This document shows, piece by piece, positions 17,248-26,264 of a stretch of 64,000 nt of DNA. The DNA comes from Oceanospirillaceae bacterium (GTDB taxonomy: Bacteria; Pseudomonadota; Gammaproteobacteria; Pseudomonadales; Balneatricaceae). The translations under genes were made by a program, and so were the position numbers. The DNA is taken from positions 18,946 to 82,945 of the forward strand of contig JABSRA010000011.1 in the NCBI GenBank assembly GCA_013215445.1. Direction: 5' to 3'. The notes below the pieces were generated by a model. It did no database searches, had not been told where the DNA came from, and saw only the letters and a list, made by a program, of their open reading frames with translations. Every line of letters begins with the position of its first letter. Position 1 is the stretch's first letter.

Positions 17248-18501
17248 ATGACTGATGTTATTACCGCTAACATAACGCCCTCAAAGCCTGACTTTAAAGC
17301 AACGCCACTGATTCCAGTCGACGATGCTTTGGCGCGCCTGTTGGCAGATGTTAAAGGGCAACCGCGCACTGAATTAATTCCACTCAGTGAGGGGCTCTAT
17401 AGAGTATTGGCAGAACAGCCTATCTCCAAGGTGGATGTGCCACCCCAAGACAATAGCAGTATGGACGGCTACGCGGTGGCGATGAGGAGCCTCAATGCTG
17501 CTGCAGAGACGCTCTTGCCACTGTCTGCACGCATTGCAGCAGGGGATGATCCTGGGCCACTACAACCGGGGACCCTCGCCAGAATCTTTACCGGTGCGCA
17601 TCTGCCAGAGGGTGCGGATGCGGTGATTATGCAAGAGCAAGTGACCATTGAGCCCGAGGGGGTTCGTCTACCGGCGAATATTAAACAGCGCCAGAATGTT
17701 CGCCCTAGAGGGCAAGATATTGTCGCGCAACAACCGTTGCAAGCTGTGGGCAAAAAACTGCAACCGGCTGATCTCGGCGTTTTAGCTTCTGCCGGCATTA
17801 GTCAGTTGTTAGTCTATGTGCCCCTAAAAGTCGCGGTGCTCTCTACCGGTGATGAACTGCAAGAGCCGGGGGAAGAGCCGCTAGCAGGTAAAATATTCAA
17901 TTCTAATCGGGTAATGCTCAAGGCATTAATCGAACAGTTGGGCATGCAGGTGATTGATTTGGGTAAGGTCGCCGACACGCTTGAGGCAACTACCGCGGCA
18001 CTGGGTAAAGCTGCACAGCAGGCGGATCTTATTATCAGTACCGGTGGAGTCTCTGTGGGGGAAGAAGATCACATTAAAGGGGCGGTAGATGCATTGGGTA
18101 AGTTGAGTATGTGGCGCATCAAACTAAAACCGGGTAAGCCGTTAGCCTATGGCTGGGTTGCTAATACCCCTATTTTTGGGCTGCCGGGTAATCCCGCCTC
18201 AGCACTTATTACCTTTGCCTTGTTTGCTCGGCCCTACCTGATTAAGTTACAGGGGGGAGCACCGCTAAAACCACTGTGTTTTAGGGTTGCGGCAAATTTT
18301 GAGCATTTAAAAGCCGGGACCAGGGAAGAATATTTGCGGGCAGTCTACTCGCAGGGCCAAGTAACGCCGTTTTCCAATCAGAGTTCGGGCATGCTCTCGA
18401 CCGCAAGCCAAGCCAACGGCTTAATACAATTACCAGTGGGCGCGGTTATTCAGCGTAATGATTCGGTGAATTTCATTCCCTTTAGTGAATTATTTGGTTA
18501 A
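17248..18501 (+). CDS. moeA: Molybdopterin molybdotransferase MoeA
   Basis: A 417 aa cytoplasmic enzyme that inserts molybdate into adenylated molybdopterin. Motifs: PPQDNSSMDGYAV, FTGAHLPEGADAVIMQE, VAVLSTGDEL, IISTGGVSVGEEDHIKG, KLKPGKPLAYG and GLPGNPASALITF, all in the expected order for domains I-IV; length is normal. It is the first of a run of same-strand genes that includes moaC and moaD, with an acyltransferase gene interposed. Confidence 0.95.
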   Translation: MTDVITANITPSKPDFKATPLIPVDDALARLLADVKGQPRTELIPLSEGLYRVLAEQPISKVDVPPQDNSSMDGYAVAMRSLNAAAETLLPLSARIAAGDDPGPLQPGTLARIFTGAHLPEGADAVIMQEQVTIEPEGVRLPANIKQRQNVRPRGQDIVAQQPLQAVGKKLQPADLGVLASAGISQLLVYVPLKVAVLSTGDELQEPGEEPLAGKIFNSNRVMLKALIEQLGMQVIDLGKVADTLEATTAALGKAAQQADLIISTGGVSVGEEDHIKGAVDALGKLSMWRIKLKPGKPLAYGWVANTPIFGLPGNPASALITFALFARPYLIKLQGGAPLKPLCFRVAANFEHLKAGTREEYLRAVYSQGQVTPFSNQSSGMLSTASQANGLIQLPVGAVIQRNDSVNFIPFSELFG

Positions 18502-18600
18502 TAACCGCTGTTGACACAGGAACATAGCGCAAAAAAGTGCAATCGTTTTGCTGAACCGCTAGAATAAGCTGTTTTTAGGCTAGTTAGGGTTATAAGCACA

Positions 18601-19725
18601 GTGAGTACTGATCAAGATTTGTACAGTGATATCCGTCCCTTTAAAGATACCGAAGTCGCAGCGGTGCTGAATGGGTTGTTGCATAATGATGAATTGGTAG
18701 GGGCCATATCGCACTACAAACTTCCTAAGCTTTACCGGTGGCTGCCCCGCTTAACTAAAACGGTGGTACGGATCAGCATGGCCCGACAATTTGGAGATAT
18801 CGATACCGTTCGAGACTTTCAAACAATCGTGGCCGGTTTTATGGAAAAAATGATCAGCCGAACGACGGATAAAATCAGCTGTTCAGGCATTGAGAATTTA
18901 GATCCTGATAGCGCCTATCTGTTTATCTCGAATCATCGCGATATCGCCATGGATCCGGCGTTTGTCAATTGGATGCTGTACCACAAGCAGATGCAGACTG
19001 TGCGAATCGCCATCGGCGATAATTTGCTCTCCAAAGACTATGTCTCTGATCTGATGCGCTTAAATAAGAGTTTTATTGTAAAACGTTCGGCCACAGCTCC
19101 GCGAGAAATGTTAAAAGCATTCAACCATTTATCCGCCTATATCGATCACTCTATCGTCAGTGATGAAGCTTCTATTTGGATTGCTCAACGCGAGGGACGG
19201 GCTAAAAATGGCGATGATAAAACCGATGCGGCACTGTTGAAAATGTTGTATATGGCAGGGCGCAAGCGCTATGACTTTTCACAATTAAGTGAGAGGTTAA
19301 ACATCGTACCTGTGTCTATCTCCTACGAATTTGACCCCTGCGATCGAAAGAAAGCCAGAGAATTAGCCATAGTGGCGACAGGCGGTAGCTATCAAAAATC
19401 TGAATTTGAAGATATAGAAAGTATCACCCAGGGTATTATTGGCAATAAAGGTAATGTGCATGTCCATTTTGGCGATATTATCAGCACAGTCGCCGAGACC
19501 CCCGCCGATCTAGCCGCCTATATTGATAGCCAAATTCACAGCAGCTATAAACTGCACGATTCAAATTTAATCGCAGCGGGGCAATTAGCGGGGATCAGCG
19601 CAGAAAAACAACAGCAGTTTAAGGCTCGTTTTGATGATTTATCCGACGTTGAGCGTGAAATAGCCATTGCTATGTACGCTAAACCTTATAGCAATCAGCA
19701 GATTGCCAGGAGAGAGAATGTCTGA
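18601..19725 (+). CDS. Glycerophospholipid acyltransferase family protein
   Basis: A 374 aa protein of the LPLAT/PlsC superfamily. It starts with GTG. The acyltransferase block I is changed from HxxxxD to [12 protein letters not shown] (H and D retained), and later blocks include [13 protein letters not shown] and [17 protein letters not shown]. It probably acylates a lysophospholipid or a related acceptor at the membrane. Its 3' end overlaps moaC by 8 bp, an unusual coupling of a lipid gene to molybdenum cofactor genes. Exact substrate unknown. Confidence 0.75.
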   Translation: MSTDQDLYSDIRPFKDTEVAAVLNGLLHNDELVGAISHYKLPKLYRWLPRLTKTVVRISMARQFGDIDTVRDFQTIVAGFMEKMISRTTDKISCSGIENLDPDSAYLFISNHRDIAMDPAFVNWMLYHKQMQTVRIAIGDNLLSKDYVSDLMRLNKSFIVKRSATAPREMLKAFNHLSAYIDHSIVSDEASIWIAQREGRAKNGDDKTDAALLKMLYMAGRKRYDFSQLSERLNIVPVSISYEFDPCDRKKARELAIVATGGSYQKSEFEDIESITQGIIGNKGNVHVHFGDIISTVAETPADLAAYIDSQIHSSYKLHDSNLIAAGQLAGISAEKQQQFKARFDDLSDVEREIAIAMYAKPYSNQQIARRENV

Positions 19726-20197
19726 TTTGACCCACTTGGATGCCCAGGGGAATGCACAGATGGTCGATGTTACCGACAAATCTGTGACCATGCGCGAAGC
19801 GACCGCCTATGCAGAAGTGCATATGTTAGCCACTACTTTGGCACTGATTACCAGTGGTGATCATAAAAAAGGGGATGTGCTAGCGGTGGCCAGAATTGCC
19901 GGAATTATGGGGGCCAAGAAAACCAGTGATTTAATCCCGATGTGCCATCCGCTGATGTTGACTAAAGTCACGGTGCAGTTTACCTTGCGTGCGGAACATA
20001 ATTTAGTAGAGATACGCGCGACTTGTAAATTGTCCGGAAAAACCGGCGTTGAAATGGAAGCCTTAACTGCCGCTAGCACTGCGGCGCTTACAATCTACGA
20101 TATGTGTAAGGCGGTGGACCGAGGCATGCAGGTGCAGAATTTGAAGTTATTAGAAAAGCGCGGTGGTAAAAGTGGCCATTGGCAAGTGGAGGCTTAA
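19718..20197 (+). CDS. moaC: Cyclic pyranopterin monophosphate synthase MoaC
   Basis: A 159 aa enzyme that converts the MoaA product to cyclic pyranopterin monophosphate. Conserved segments: [76 protein letters not shown] and [10 protein letters not shown]. The start at 19718 follows AGGAGAGAG and overlaps the acyltransferase stop; the longer open frame has no conserved residues. moaD follows after 2 bp. Confidence 0.95.
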   Translation: MSDLTHLDAQGNAQMVDVTDKSVTMREATAYAEVHMLATTLALITSGDHKKGDVLAVARIAGIMGAKKTSDLIPMCHPLMLTKVTVQFTLRAEHNLVEIRATCKLSGKTGVEMEALTAASTAALTIYDMCKAVDRGMQVQNLKLLEKRGGKSGHWQVEA

Positions 20198-20199
20198 CA

Positions 20200-20454
20200 G
20201 TGATTAAAATAGTATATTTTGCCAGTATCCGCGAGGAGCTAGGTTTGTCCGAAGAGTCGATTAGCCTGCCAACAGGGGTGGTTAATATTACAGAATTGTC
20301 TGCATGGCTACAGCGCGAACGAGGTGCCAAGTGGGTCAGCGCACTCGGTGATCCCAGTATGTTAATGGCATTGAATCAAGAAATGGTGGGTGGCGATCAA
20401 ACCATAACAGCAGGTGATGAAATCGCCTTCTTTCCCCCGGTCACAGGCGGTTAG
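20200..20454 (+). CDS. moaD: Molybdopterin synthase sulfur carrier subunit MoaD
   Basis: An 84 aa ubiquitin-fold protein ending in the essential di-glycine tail PPVTGG, whose C-terminus is thiocarboxylated to donate sulfur to MoaE. I start at the GTG at 20200, preceded by GGAGG at good spacing inside the end of moaC; a TTG at 20179 is less likely. moaE, which normally follows, is absent and a plsC-like gene takes its place. Confidence 0.9.
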   Translation: MIKIVYFASIREELGLSEESISLPTGVVNITELSAWLQRERGAKWVSALGDPSMLMALNQEMVGGDQTITAGDEIAFFPPVTGG

Positions 20455-20479
20455 ATAAGCCATTGGATAGGATAACAAT

Positions 20480-21211
20480 GTGAGTAAAGTATTAAATTTC
20501 GTCCGCGCCAGCTTTTACTATTCTGCCTTTTTTGTCGCGACTATCATACACAGTATTTTGTGTGTGCTGATTGCCAGATGGTTGCCTTTCGAACCACGCT
20601 TTCGTTTCGTTACTTCTTTAAACTATTTCTACGTGTTCTGGATTCGATTTTGTTGCGGCATTAACGTTAAAGTAGAAGGGTTGGAAAACTTGCCGAAAGA
20701 CGGCGCCTATGTCGTTATTGCCAATCATCAGAGCGAATGGGAAACCATTTATTTTCAAATATTAATCAGGCCGCACAGTATTGTACTCAAGCAAGAATTG
20801 CTAAAAATTCCGTTTTTTGGTTGGGCGCTGGCACTACTAGAGCCCATCGCCTTAGATCGCAGCCAAAAGCGCGGTGCATTAAAACAATTACTCGGACAAG
20901 GTAAGAATAGATTAGAGCGTGGCGTGCCCGTCATTATCTTCCCCCAAGGCACACGTTTACCCAGTGGTGAAGTTGGCGTATTTAATAAGGGCGGTGCCAT
21001 GTTGGCAGCCAGTGCCGGTGTACCTTTAGTGCCTATGGCGCACAATGCCGGATTTTTTTGGCCGGGTAAGCGTTTTATGAAAAAACCGGGCACCATCACC
21101 TTGCGAATTGGTAAACCAATCGCCACCCAGGGGAGTGGCGTCAGTGATATCCATACAGAATCTGTCGATTGGTTAAAAGCGCAGATGCAGGAATTGGATC
21201 AACTAGGTTGA
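20480..21211 (+). CDS. plsC: 1-acyl-sn-glycerol-3-phosphate acyltransferase (PlsC family)
   Basis: A 243 aa membrane-associated acyltransferase that makes phosphatidic acid. It has an N-terminal hydrophobic segment (about residues 10-35), block I NHQSEWETI (H and E in HxxxxE/D), block II region LDRSQKRGALKQLL, block III FPQGTRLPSGE and block IV VPLVPMAHNAG. It starts with GTG, 25 bp after moaD. It is the second acyltransferase in this run, so the essential PlsC activity could be shared or located elsewhere. Confidence 0.88.
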   Translation: MSKVLNFVRASFYYSAFFVATIIHSILCVLIARWLPFEPRFRFVTSLNYFYVFWIRFCCGINVKVEGLENLPKDGAYVVIANHQSEWETIYFQILIRPHSIVLKQELLKIPFFGWALALLEPIALDRSQKRGALKQLLGQGKNRLERGVPVIIFPQGTRLPSGEVGVFNKGGAMLAASAGVPLVPMAHNAGFFWPGKRFMKKPGTITLRIGKPIATQGSGVSDIHTESVDWLKAQMQELDQLG

Positions 21212-21224
21212 TAGGCGGTGTGAG

Positions 21225-21626
21225 GTGGTGAAAGAGCATCAAGCGATTGTTGAATTGCTGTTAATTAAGTATCCGGACATTAAATTGATCTACTTGTTTG
21301 GCTCGAGGGCGAACAATACTTTTGGTGCCACTAGTGATTGGGATATCGCAGTATTAGCGGATGCAGAATTAGACAACTTGCAGCGCTGGGAGCAAGCACA
21401 AGAGCTGGCATTGAGGTTAAATGCCGACGTCGATTTAATTGATTTATATACCGCTTCAACGGTCATGCAAAAGCAGGTGATAGACTCTGGGGCGCTGTTA
21501 TATGAGCGCGATGGTGCAGCGGATAGCTTTGATATGAAAGTGCTGAGTATGTATGCTCGACTCCAAGAATCTCGGGCAGTGCTGATTGAGAGCTTTGTTA
21601 AGGGAGTTAAAGATGCCGGTAAATGA
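21225..21626 (+). CDS. mntA: MNT-domain nucleotidyltransferase antitoxin (MntA-like)
   Basis: A 133 aa minimal nucleotidyltransferase. The signature GSRANNTFGATSDWDIAV contains G26-S27 and the metal-binding D38 and D40; a third acidic site is likely in ADVDLIDL (residues 67-74). It overlaps the HEPN gene by 14 bp. In described HepT/MntA (type VII) toxin-antitoxin pairs the MNT protein AMPylates the HEPN toxin and neutralises it. GTG start with GAGGTG close upstream. Confidence 0.85.
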   Translation: MVKEHQAIVELLLIKYPDIKLIYLFGSRANNTFGATSDWDIAVLADAELDNLQRWEQAQELALRLNADVDLIDLYTASTVMQKQVIDSGALLYERDGAADSFDMKVLSMYARLQESRAVLIESFVKGVKDAGK

Positions 21627-22020
21627 TGTATTAATTAATAAAACAGCCACTATTATTCGCTGTATAAAAAGAATTAATGAGGAATTCGCTGGAGATGAAC
21701 AAGGTTTCCTGGTTAATTATACTAAACAAGATTCGGTTATTTTAAATTTGCAGCGCGCCTGCGAAGCATCCCTAGATATAGCCAACTTTCTGATTAAAAA
21801 AAATAAATTAGGGATCCCACAATCAGCCCGTGATAGCTTTGATTTGCTGGTGGAAGGAAACATAATTAATCAGAACCTAGCGCTGAAGTTAAAGAAAATG
21901 ATCGGCTTGCGAAATATTGCTGTGCACGATTACCAAAAATTGAATATGGCTATTGTGGTTGCCGTAGTGCGTTATCACCTTACAGATTTTGATGAGTATT
22001 GTGCACAAATACTACCCTGA
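21613..22020 (+). CDS. hepT: HEPN-domain ribonuclease toxin (HepT-like, DUF86)
   Basis: A 135 aa all-helical HEPN protein. The RX4HXY motif is present as R100-NIAV-H105-D-Y107, which forms the RNase active site in HepT dimers; the Tyr is the residue modified by MntA in characterised pairs. I use the ATG at 21613, inside the end of mntA. A strong terminator follows within 35 bp, closing the module. Family and pairing are clear; toxicity is inferred. Confidence 0.87.
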   Translation: MPVNDVLINKTATIIRCIKRINEEFAGDEQGFLVNYTKQDSVILNLQRACEASLDIANFLIKKNKLGIPQSARDSFDLLVEGNIINQNLALKLKKMIGLRNIAVHDYQKLNMAIVVAVVRYHLTDFDEYCAQILP

Positions 22021-22050
22021 ATATAATATCTGATAATTAAATTCTCCCCT

Positions 22051-22080
22051 AAAAAAGCCGCATATTATGCGGCTTTTTTA
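22051..22080 (+). terminator. Rho-independent terminator after hepT
   Basis: AAAAAAGCCGCAT-AT-ATGCGGCTTTTTT forms an almost perfect stem with flanking A and T runs, so it can act on both strands. It separates the mntA/hepT pair from the minus-strand genes that follow. Confidence 0.9.
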
Positions 22081-22164
22081 TGGTTGATTTTGGGTCGTGT
22101 AAGATTGGCGCGAAGAACAGTGCTAAAAACTAGTAATCTTTTAAACAACATGGCCTTTGATCAA

Positions 22165-22359
22165 TTAATAAGTCCTAACCACCGGATCAACATCGCGTTG
22201 GGCTTTAAATCTTGAGCAACTGCGGTAGATCGCTGCCGCTATTAATAGACTGACGAAAATGCCCATGGCTACTAGACCCAAGGTAGCGAAACCTGCAACC
22301 AGTAAAACGGTGATCATGATAGCGATGGTATAGCTTAATAGCATCTTTAAGGTGTTCAT
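22165..22359 (-). CDS. Small two-helix membrane protein
   Basis: A 64 aa protein with a hydrophobic region (about residues 8-47) that can form two membrane helices, and a basic C-terminus (RSCSRFKAQRDVDPVVRTY). It has a good AAGGAG seven bases before the ATG. About 75-90 bp upstream is a CTTACA-N4-TGTAAG inverted repeat that also precedes the ferric-reductase-like gene, suggesting control by the neighbouring two-component system. No family recognised. Confidence 0.65.
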   Translation of the reverse strand: MNTLKMLLSYTIAIMITVLLVAGFATLGLVAMGIFVSLLIAAAIYRSCSRFKAQRDVDPVVRTY

Positions 22360-22434
22360 GGTGTAGCTCCTTTATAACTCTCTGTGTGATGAAGCTATTA
22401 TCTACTGGCATGCTGTGATTGGGCTGACACCTAG

Positions 22435-22450
22435 CTTACAATTTTGTAAG
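22435..22450 (-). promoter_or_regulatory. CTTACA-N4-TGTAAG operator, site 1
   Basis: A 6 bp inverted repeat CTTACA-ATTT-TGTAAG, just past the 3' end of the kinase gene and 76-91 bp upstream of the 64 aa membrane protein start. The same hexamers and spacing occur at 25898-25913. The form matches the TTACA-N4-TGTAA boxes known for CusR/HprR-type regulators. Confidence 0.65.
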
Positions 22451-23794
22451 TTACTGTTGATTAAAACTTATGACCACCGCTAGGCCCGGGTTATCTTTAT
22501 CTGTGCTAGCGTCTTTTAGCGTGAGTTGGGCGTGATGTAATTGGCAGATTGTCTCGACCAGTGACAGCCCCAAGCCGTTACCTTTGGTACTTCTGCTGTG
22601 CTCTAAGCGATACATCGGTTGCAGTACTTTTTCTCGTTCTGGCGCGGCGATGCCCGGGCCGTTATCGCTCACGCATAAGTTATTACCGATACAGCTGAGG
22701 GTGATAGTGCTACCCGCTGGGGTGTGGCGCATGGCATTTTCTAATAGGTTCGCCAGCAGCTGGATAATCAGTTCTCTATCTCCTTGTATCTGTACTTGAG
22801 TATCAATTTTTAGCACAAAACGATGCTGGTTGTCTTCAATCACCGGTTGATAAATATCGGCGGTTTCAGTGACTAGTTCTCGCAGCGAAAGGGGAATGAA
22901 GCGCTGGCGATACTGTCCCGAGCTCAAGTGCGCAATCCGTAAAATGGCCTCAAAAGTAGCGATCATTTGATCGCTTTGCTCCAGTGCCTGCTCGATGTTT
23001 TGTTTGATTTGCTGAGAGTCTGGTTGAGTTAGCGCCGATTCCAATTTGGCGCGCATCCTCGCCATGGGTGTTTTTAAATCGTGGGCGATGTTAGCACTGA
23101 GCTCTTTACTCTGGCGCATCAAGGTCTCTAATTGAACCGTGGTTGCATCGATACGCAGTGCCACGCGATCGAGATCATCGCCGCTTGATTGGGGTGCAAT
23201 ACGGGCGCTTAAATCCCCCGCGGCGATGTTCTCTAAGGTGTTGTGGATATGATTTAGGCGTCGCTGACTGCGCAGGCCAATGGCAATTGCGGTGACGAGT
23301 GTGACGAGTGTGGTTAGTGCGCCCATCCACAAAAAAAGTTTGCTGACATTTTTCAGTATCCGAAAGCGGGACTCCATGTTAATCGCCATGACCAAGGTCC
23401 CCTTGGCTGTCACCGCGCTATATACTCGCCAAAAATCGTCATCATCGGCTATTTCTAATTCGATATTGTGCAAGCCTGCAGTGCGAAACAGTTGTTTATT
23501 TTTAGGTCCAAAAATTTCACCACTAGGGCTCTGCAAGCTGGCGAATAACAGTGGGCTGAAGGGTAAAATGCTGGCTGGGTCGGCCGTCTCGGCCAACAAT
23601 GTGGCAAGTTGTTGATGTCGACTGCGCAGTTCAGTATCGGTATTTTCGATAATGTTTTTGTTGAGCAGCCACGCGCTGGATAATCCGGCTACTAATAAAA
23701 TCAGTAAAAAAAGCGCCGTCAAAATTACCGCCTGGCGAATCGCAGTCATTTTTGGCAGGGCGATTAAAAACTTAAGATTGCTCTTCAAGAACAT
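22451..23794 (-). CDS. Sensor histidine kinase of a CusRS/HprRS-like pair
   Basis: A 447 aa membrane kinase with two membrane segments (about residues 20-45 and 150-175), a periplasmic domain of about 110 residues, HAMP linker, phospho-acceptor box LSANIAHDLKTPMARMRAKLE, N box ANLLENAMRHT, G1 SDNGPGIA and G2 GNGLGLSLV. I start at the ATG at 23794, preceded six bases away by GGAG; a GTG at 23806 is also open. It overlaps the regulator gene. The stimulus is unknown; a metal or redox cue would fit the neighbours. Confidence 0.87.
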   Translation of the reverse strand: MFLKSNLKFLIALPKMTAIRQAVILTALFLLILLVAGLSSAWLLNKNIIENTDTELRSRHQQLATLLAETADPASILPFSPLLFASLQSPSGEIFGPKNKQLFRTAGLHNIELEIADDDDFWRVYSAVTAKGTLVMAINMESRFRILKNVSKLFLWMGALTTLVTLVTAIAIGLRSQRRLNHIHNTLENIAAGDLSARIAPQSSGDDLDRVALRIDATTVQLETLMRQSKELSANIAHDLKTPMARMRAKLESALTQPDSQQIKQNIEQALEQSDQMIATFEAILRIAHLSSGQYRQRFIPLSLRELVTETADIYQPVIEDNQHRFVLKIDTQVQIQGDRELIIQLLANLLENAMRHTPAGSTITLSCIGNNLCVSDNGPGIAAPEREKVLQPMYRLEHSRSTKGNGLGLSLVETICQLHHAQLTLKDASTDKDNPGLAVVISFNQQ

Positions 23795-24455
23795 AACCGG
23801 CTCCACGAACAGTTTTAAGTAGTTTTACCGCAAACGGCTTGTCTATTTTATTGCGCAGGCGGCTGATGTGGGTTTCAACCACACTGGTGGTGGGGTCAAA
23901 GCGCAAGTCCCAGACTTTTTCAAGCAGCATCGCCTTGGTTTGAATACGACTGGGGTGTTTTAAAAAAATCTCTAAGAGTAAAAATTCTTTGGTGTTGAGG
24001 GCTATTTTCTGTGGACCTCGATGGCACTGCCGGGTCAGTAAATCTAAGCTTAAATCGGCGAAACATAATACTGAATTACTCTCACTTGGAGCGCTGCTAT
24101 TGCGCCGACCTAAGGCATTCACTCTGGCTAATAATTCGGTAAAAGCAAAGGGTTTGCCAAGATAATCATCCGCCCCCGCCTCTAGCCCAGTCACTCTATC
24201 ATCAACTTCGCTGAGTGCGGAGAGAAACAACACCGGCACTGGGTTTTTGGCGGCCCGCATCGCCTTTAGTACACTGAGCCCATCGAGTCCCGGGGTCATC
24301 CTGTCGAGCAATACTAGCTCGTAATCGGTGGTGGTGGCCGCTGCGAGTGCATGGCGGCCATCGATTAGTAAATCAACCACGTGACCGGCACTATTGAGAC
24401 CACTCTGGATCCAGGGACCCAGTTCGGCATCATCTTCGAGTAACAAAATTCGCAT
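23772..24455 (-). CDS. OmpR-family response regulator, CusR/HprR-like
   Basis: A 227 aa regulator: receiver domain with acidic EDD at 7-9, phospho-acceptor D51 (LVLLDRMTPG) and GADDYLGKPFAFTELLARV, then a winged helix with NTKEFLLLEIFLKH, LLEKVWDLRFDPTTSVVETHISRLRNKI and LLKTVRGAGYVLE. The phrase KPFAFTELLARV and the WDLRFDP segment are close to CusR. Its start overlaps the end of the reductase gene and its end overlaps the kinase, so all three are one operon. Two nearby inverted repeats are its likely targets. Confidence 0.88.
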   Translation of the reverse strand: MRILLLEDDAELGPWIQSGLNSAGHVVDLLIDGRHALAAATTTDYELVLLDRMTPGLDGLSVLKAMRAAKNPVPVLFLSALSEVDDRVTGLEAGADDYLGKPFAFTELLARVNALGRRNSSAPSESNSVLCFADLSLDLLTRQCHRGPQKIALNTKEFLLLEIFLKHPSRIQTKAMLLEKVWDLRFDPTTSVVETHISRLRNKIDKPFAVKLLKTVRGAGYVLEEQS

Positions 24456-25833
24456 TTTTAAGCTGTTCCTTATAGGCGCTGAACATACTGGATAGGGGTA
24501 ATAATCGTTGGCTAACTTTTTTTAACGCACTCTGGAGTACAGTGATGGCGTCCAAGCGGCTAGTCATCTTTGGCAGTGTTCCAGTCATATATCTTATCAT
24601 TGTGTTAAGTGCTTGCGCGTGGCGAAAGTCGAAATTTTCATCTTTTATTACCCCTAGGCCACGGCCTTGTAAGTAAAAATGGCGGGCGCTTTGTTTAAGG
24701 CTATCGGGGCCACACAAATATAGCTGAGCGCTTTGCCAATTGGAGGTTAATAGATTGAAGTGGCTGGCAGCTAAGCGTTGCTGTCGGTCTAGAATATACA
24801 GTTTAAATTGCGCTAATTTATTTTCATAATGTTGTAACTCGTCAATAATCTGTTGGCCAAGTGTTTGGCCAGGTGCATAAATTAATTCTATTATCGGGCC
24901 CTGATCCGACTTGAGGCTCGCCAGAGCCGCCAGAAAAGGAGTGATTCCCACACCTGCACCTATCCATAGTTGGCGTTGACGATGGTGCGCAGTGGGGATC
25001 ACAAACCCACCACCAATACGGTGGATATTGATTTGGTCGGTCAGTTTTAGATCGGTGGCTAAAAGCTGCGTGTAATCACCGCAGCGATTAATGATAAAGC
25101 GCAGCTCATCGCTGTGGGGGGCGCTGGCAATAGTGAAGGGGTGGGCTTCAGATAATGTACATTTATCGACACTAATACTGGCAAACTGACCCGCTTGAAA
25201 TTTAAAGCCTGCAGGTTTTATTAAGCGGATATCAATAGCGCCGGGCAGATGCTGTATCTGCTTAATCTGTAGTTTAGTTGGATTTTTCAAATTGACCAAG
25301 GTGAATAGCCAGGCAATGATGCCGAGTAGGGCTAAATTTAATTGATTCCACCATAAAAAACTATCCATGGGAATCGGCGAGGCGGAAAAAAAGCTGTGGA
25401 AGACTAAGACCAAAAACAATGGGCCCATCAGCAGGTGGCTTTTTTTCCACCAGTGGTAGGGGATGATTTTAAGGGCGGAAATACCGCCTAGTAGCAGTAG
25501 TGTAAACACTGCAAATTCACCGCTGTCTCCCGCTGTATCACTCAGTGCAGGTACTATTGCAGCGAGTGCGTCGTCGGCACTGAGCCAGTGGCCGATACTG
25601 GCGATAACAGCACTGTAACCAAACCATCGATGCCATTGGTAGGCTTTGTCAGCTCCACCTAACAGGGCGTCTATCCAGCGCCATCTGGCCGCTAATATCA
25701 GGCTAAAGGCCATTGAGTTGAAGGCGATGATACCGGTGGTAGCGCTGACCAGTTCACCGGCGCTCACGCTGCCTACGGCTAACGCTAGGTGGGCGCTAAT
25801 TAATAGACTGGCAGATAGGTAAAGGGTTTTCAT
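24430..25833 (-). CDS. Ferric-reductase-like transmembrane flavoprotein
   Basis: A 467 aa inner-membrane oxidoreductase. The N-terminal ~200 residues carry about six membrane segments with His residues suited to haem (QWHRWFGYSAVIASIGHW, IPYHWWKKSHLLMG, LVFHSFF). The C-terminal half is an FAD/NAD(P)H reductase: FQAGQFASISV, EAHPFTIASAPHS, GAGVGITPFLAALASL and LYLCGPDSL. It would pass electrons from NAD(P)H through FAD and haem across the membrane, to ferric or cupric ions or to a periplasmic partner. It is the first gene of the operon with the two-component pair, behind a CTTACA-N4-TGTAAG site. Confidence 0.83.
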   Translation of the reverse strand: MKTLYLSASLLISAHLALAVGSVSAGELVSATTGIIAFNSMAFSLILAARWRWIDALLGGADKAYQWHRWFGYSAVIASIGHWLSADDALAAIVPALSDTAGDSGEFAVFTLLLLGGISALKIIPYHWWKKSHLLMGPLFLVLVFHSFFSASPIPMDSFLWWNQLNLALLGIIAWLFTLVNLKNPTKLQIKQIQHLPGAIDIRLIKPAGFKFQAGQFASISVDKCTLSEAHPFTIASAPHSDELRFIINRCGDYTQLLATDLKLTDQINIHRIGGGFVIPTAHHRQRQLWIGAGVGITPFLAALASLKSDQGPIIELIYAPGQTLGQQIIDELQHYENKLAQFKLYILDRQQRLAASHFNLLTSNWQSAQLYLCGPDSLKQSARHFYLQGRGLGVIKDENFDFRHAQALNTMIRYMTGTLPKMTSRLDAITVLQSALKKVSQRLLPLSSMFSAYKEQLKNANFVTRR

Positions 25834-25892
25834 GTTTGTATCCTCTTTTGCTTTTGATAAGTTTAAAAGAGGTGGCTGTCATCAATCTGGCA

Positions 25893-25918
25893 GTTAGCTT
25901 ACAAAGATGTAAGCTAAC
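25893..25918 (-). promoter_or_regulatory. CTTACA-N4-TGTAAG operator, site 2
   Basis: The inverted repeat GTTAGCTTACA-AAGA-TGTAAGCTAAC has perfect 11 bp arms and lies 60-85 bp upstream of the reductase start. Its core repeats that of site 1 (22435-22450). Confidence 0.7.
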
Positions 25919-26220
25919 CTTAGAGTGATTGTTGACTATGCTCTGAGGTGGGGTTTAGCCAGTGTTTGTCATACTTTACAGCTTACTTTAATAGTGCGTT
26001 TTTTTAGTTTTGGGCATAAAAAGGCAGGTTTTTGCAACTATGTGCTAGCGTAAAACTATTTAGTCTGTGCGGGGGAATTTCTTTTTGTGGGATAAATTAG
26101 CGATTGAATAGTAGGCTTAAACTAGGCCTGAGTAGCCGCTTTTTAAAGGTTTTTAGCTGAGAAAACTAAGGAATTTACGGGCAATACCATATTGGAAATA
26201 GGTAAAAAGTAGTAGACACA
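25919..26220. other. Intergenic region between reductase operon promoter and fabB terminator
   Basis: About 300 bp without a supportable gene; no repeats or recognised sites noticed. Confidence 0.4.
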
Positions 26221-26247
26221 AAAAAGCCTCACAAAGTGAGGCTTTCA
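26221..26247 (-). terminator. Rho-independent terminator of fabA-fabB
   Basis: On the minus strand AAGCCTCAC-TTT-GTGAGGCTT is followed by a T run, 18 bp after the fabB stop. Confidence 0.88.
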
Positions 26248-26264
26248 TCAAACATCTAAAAATA

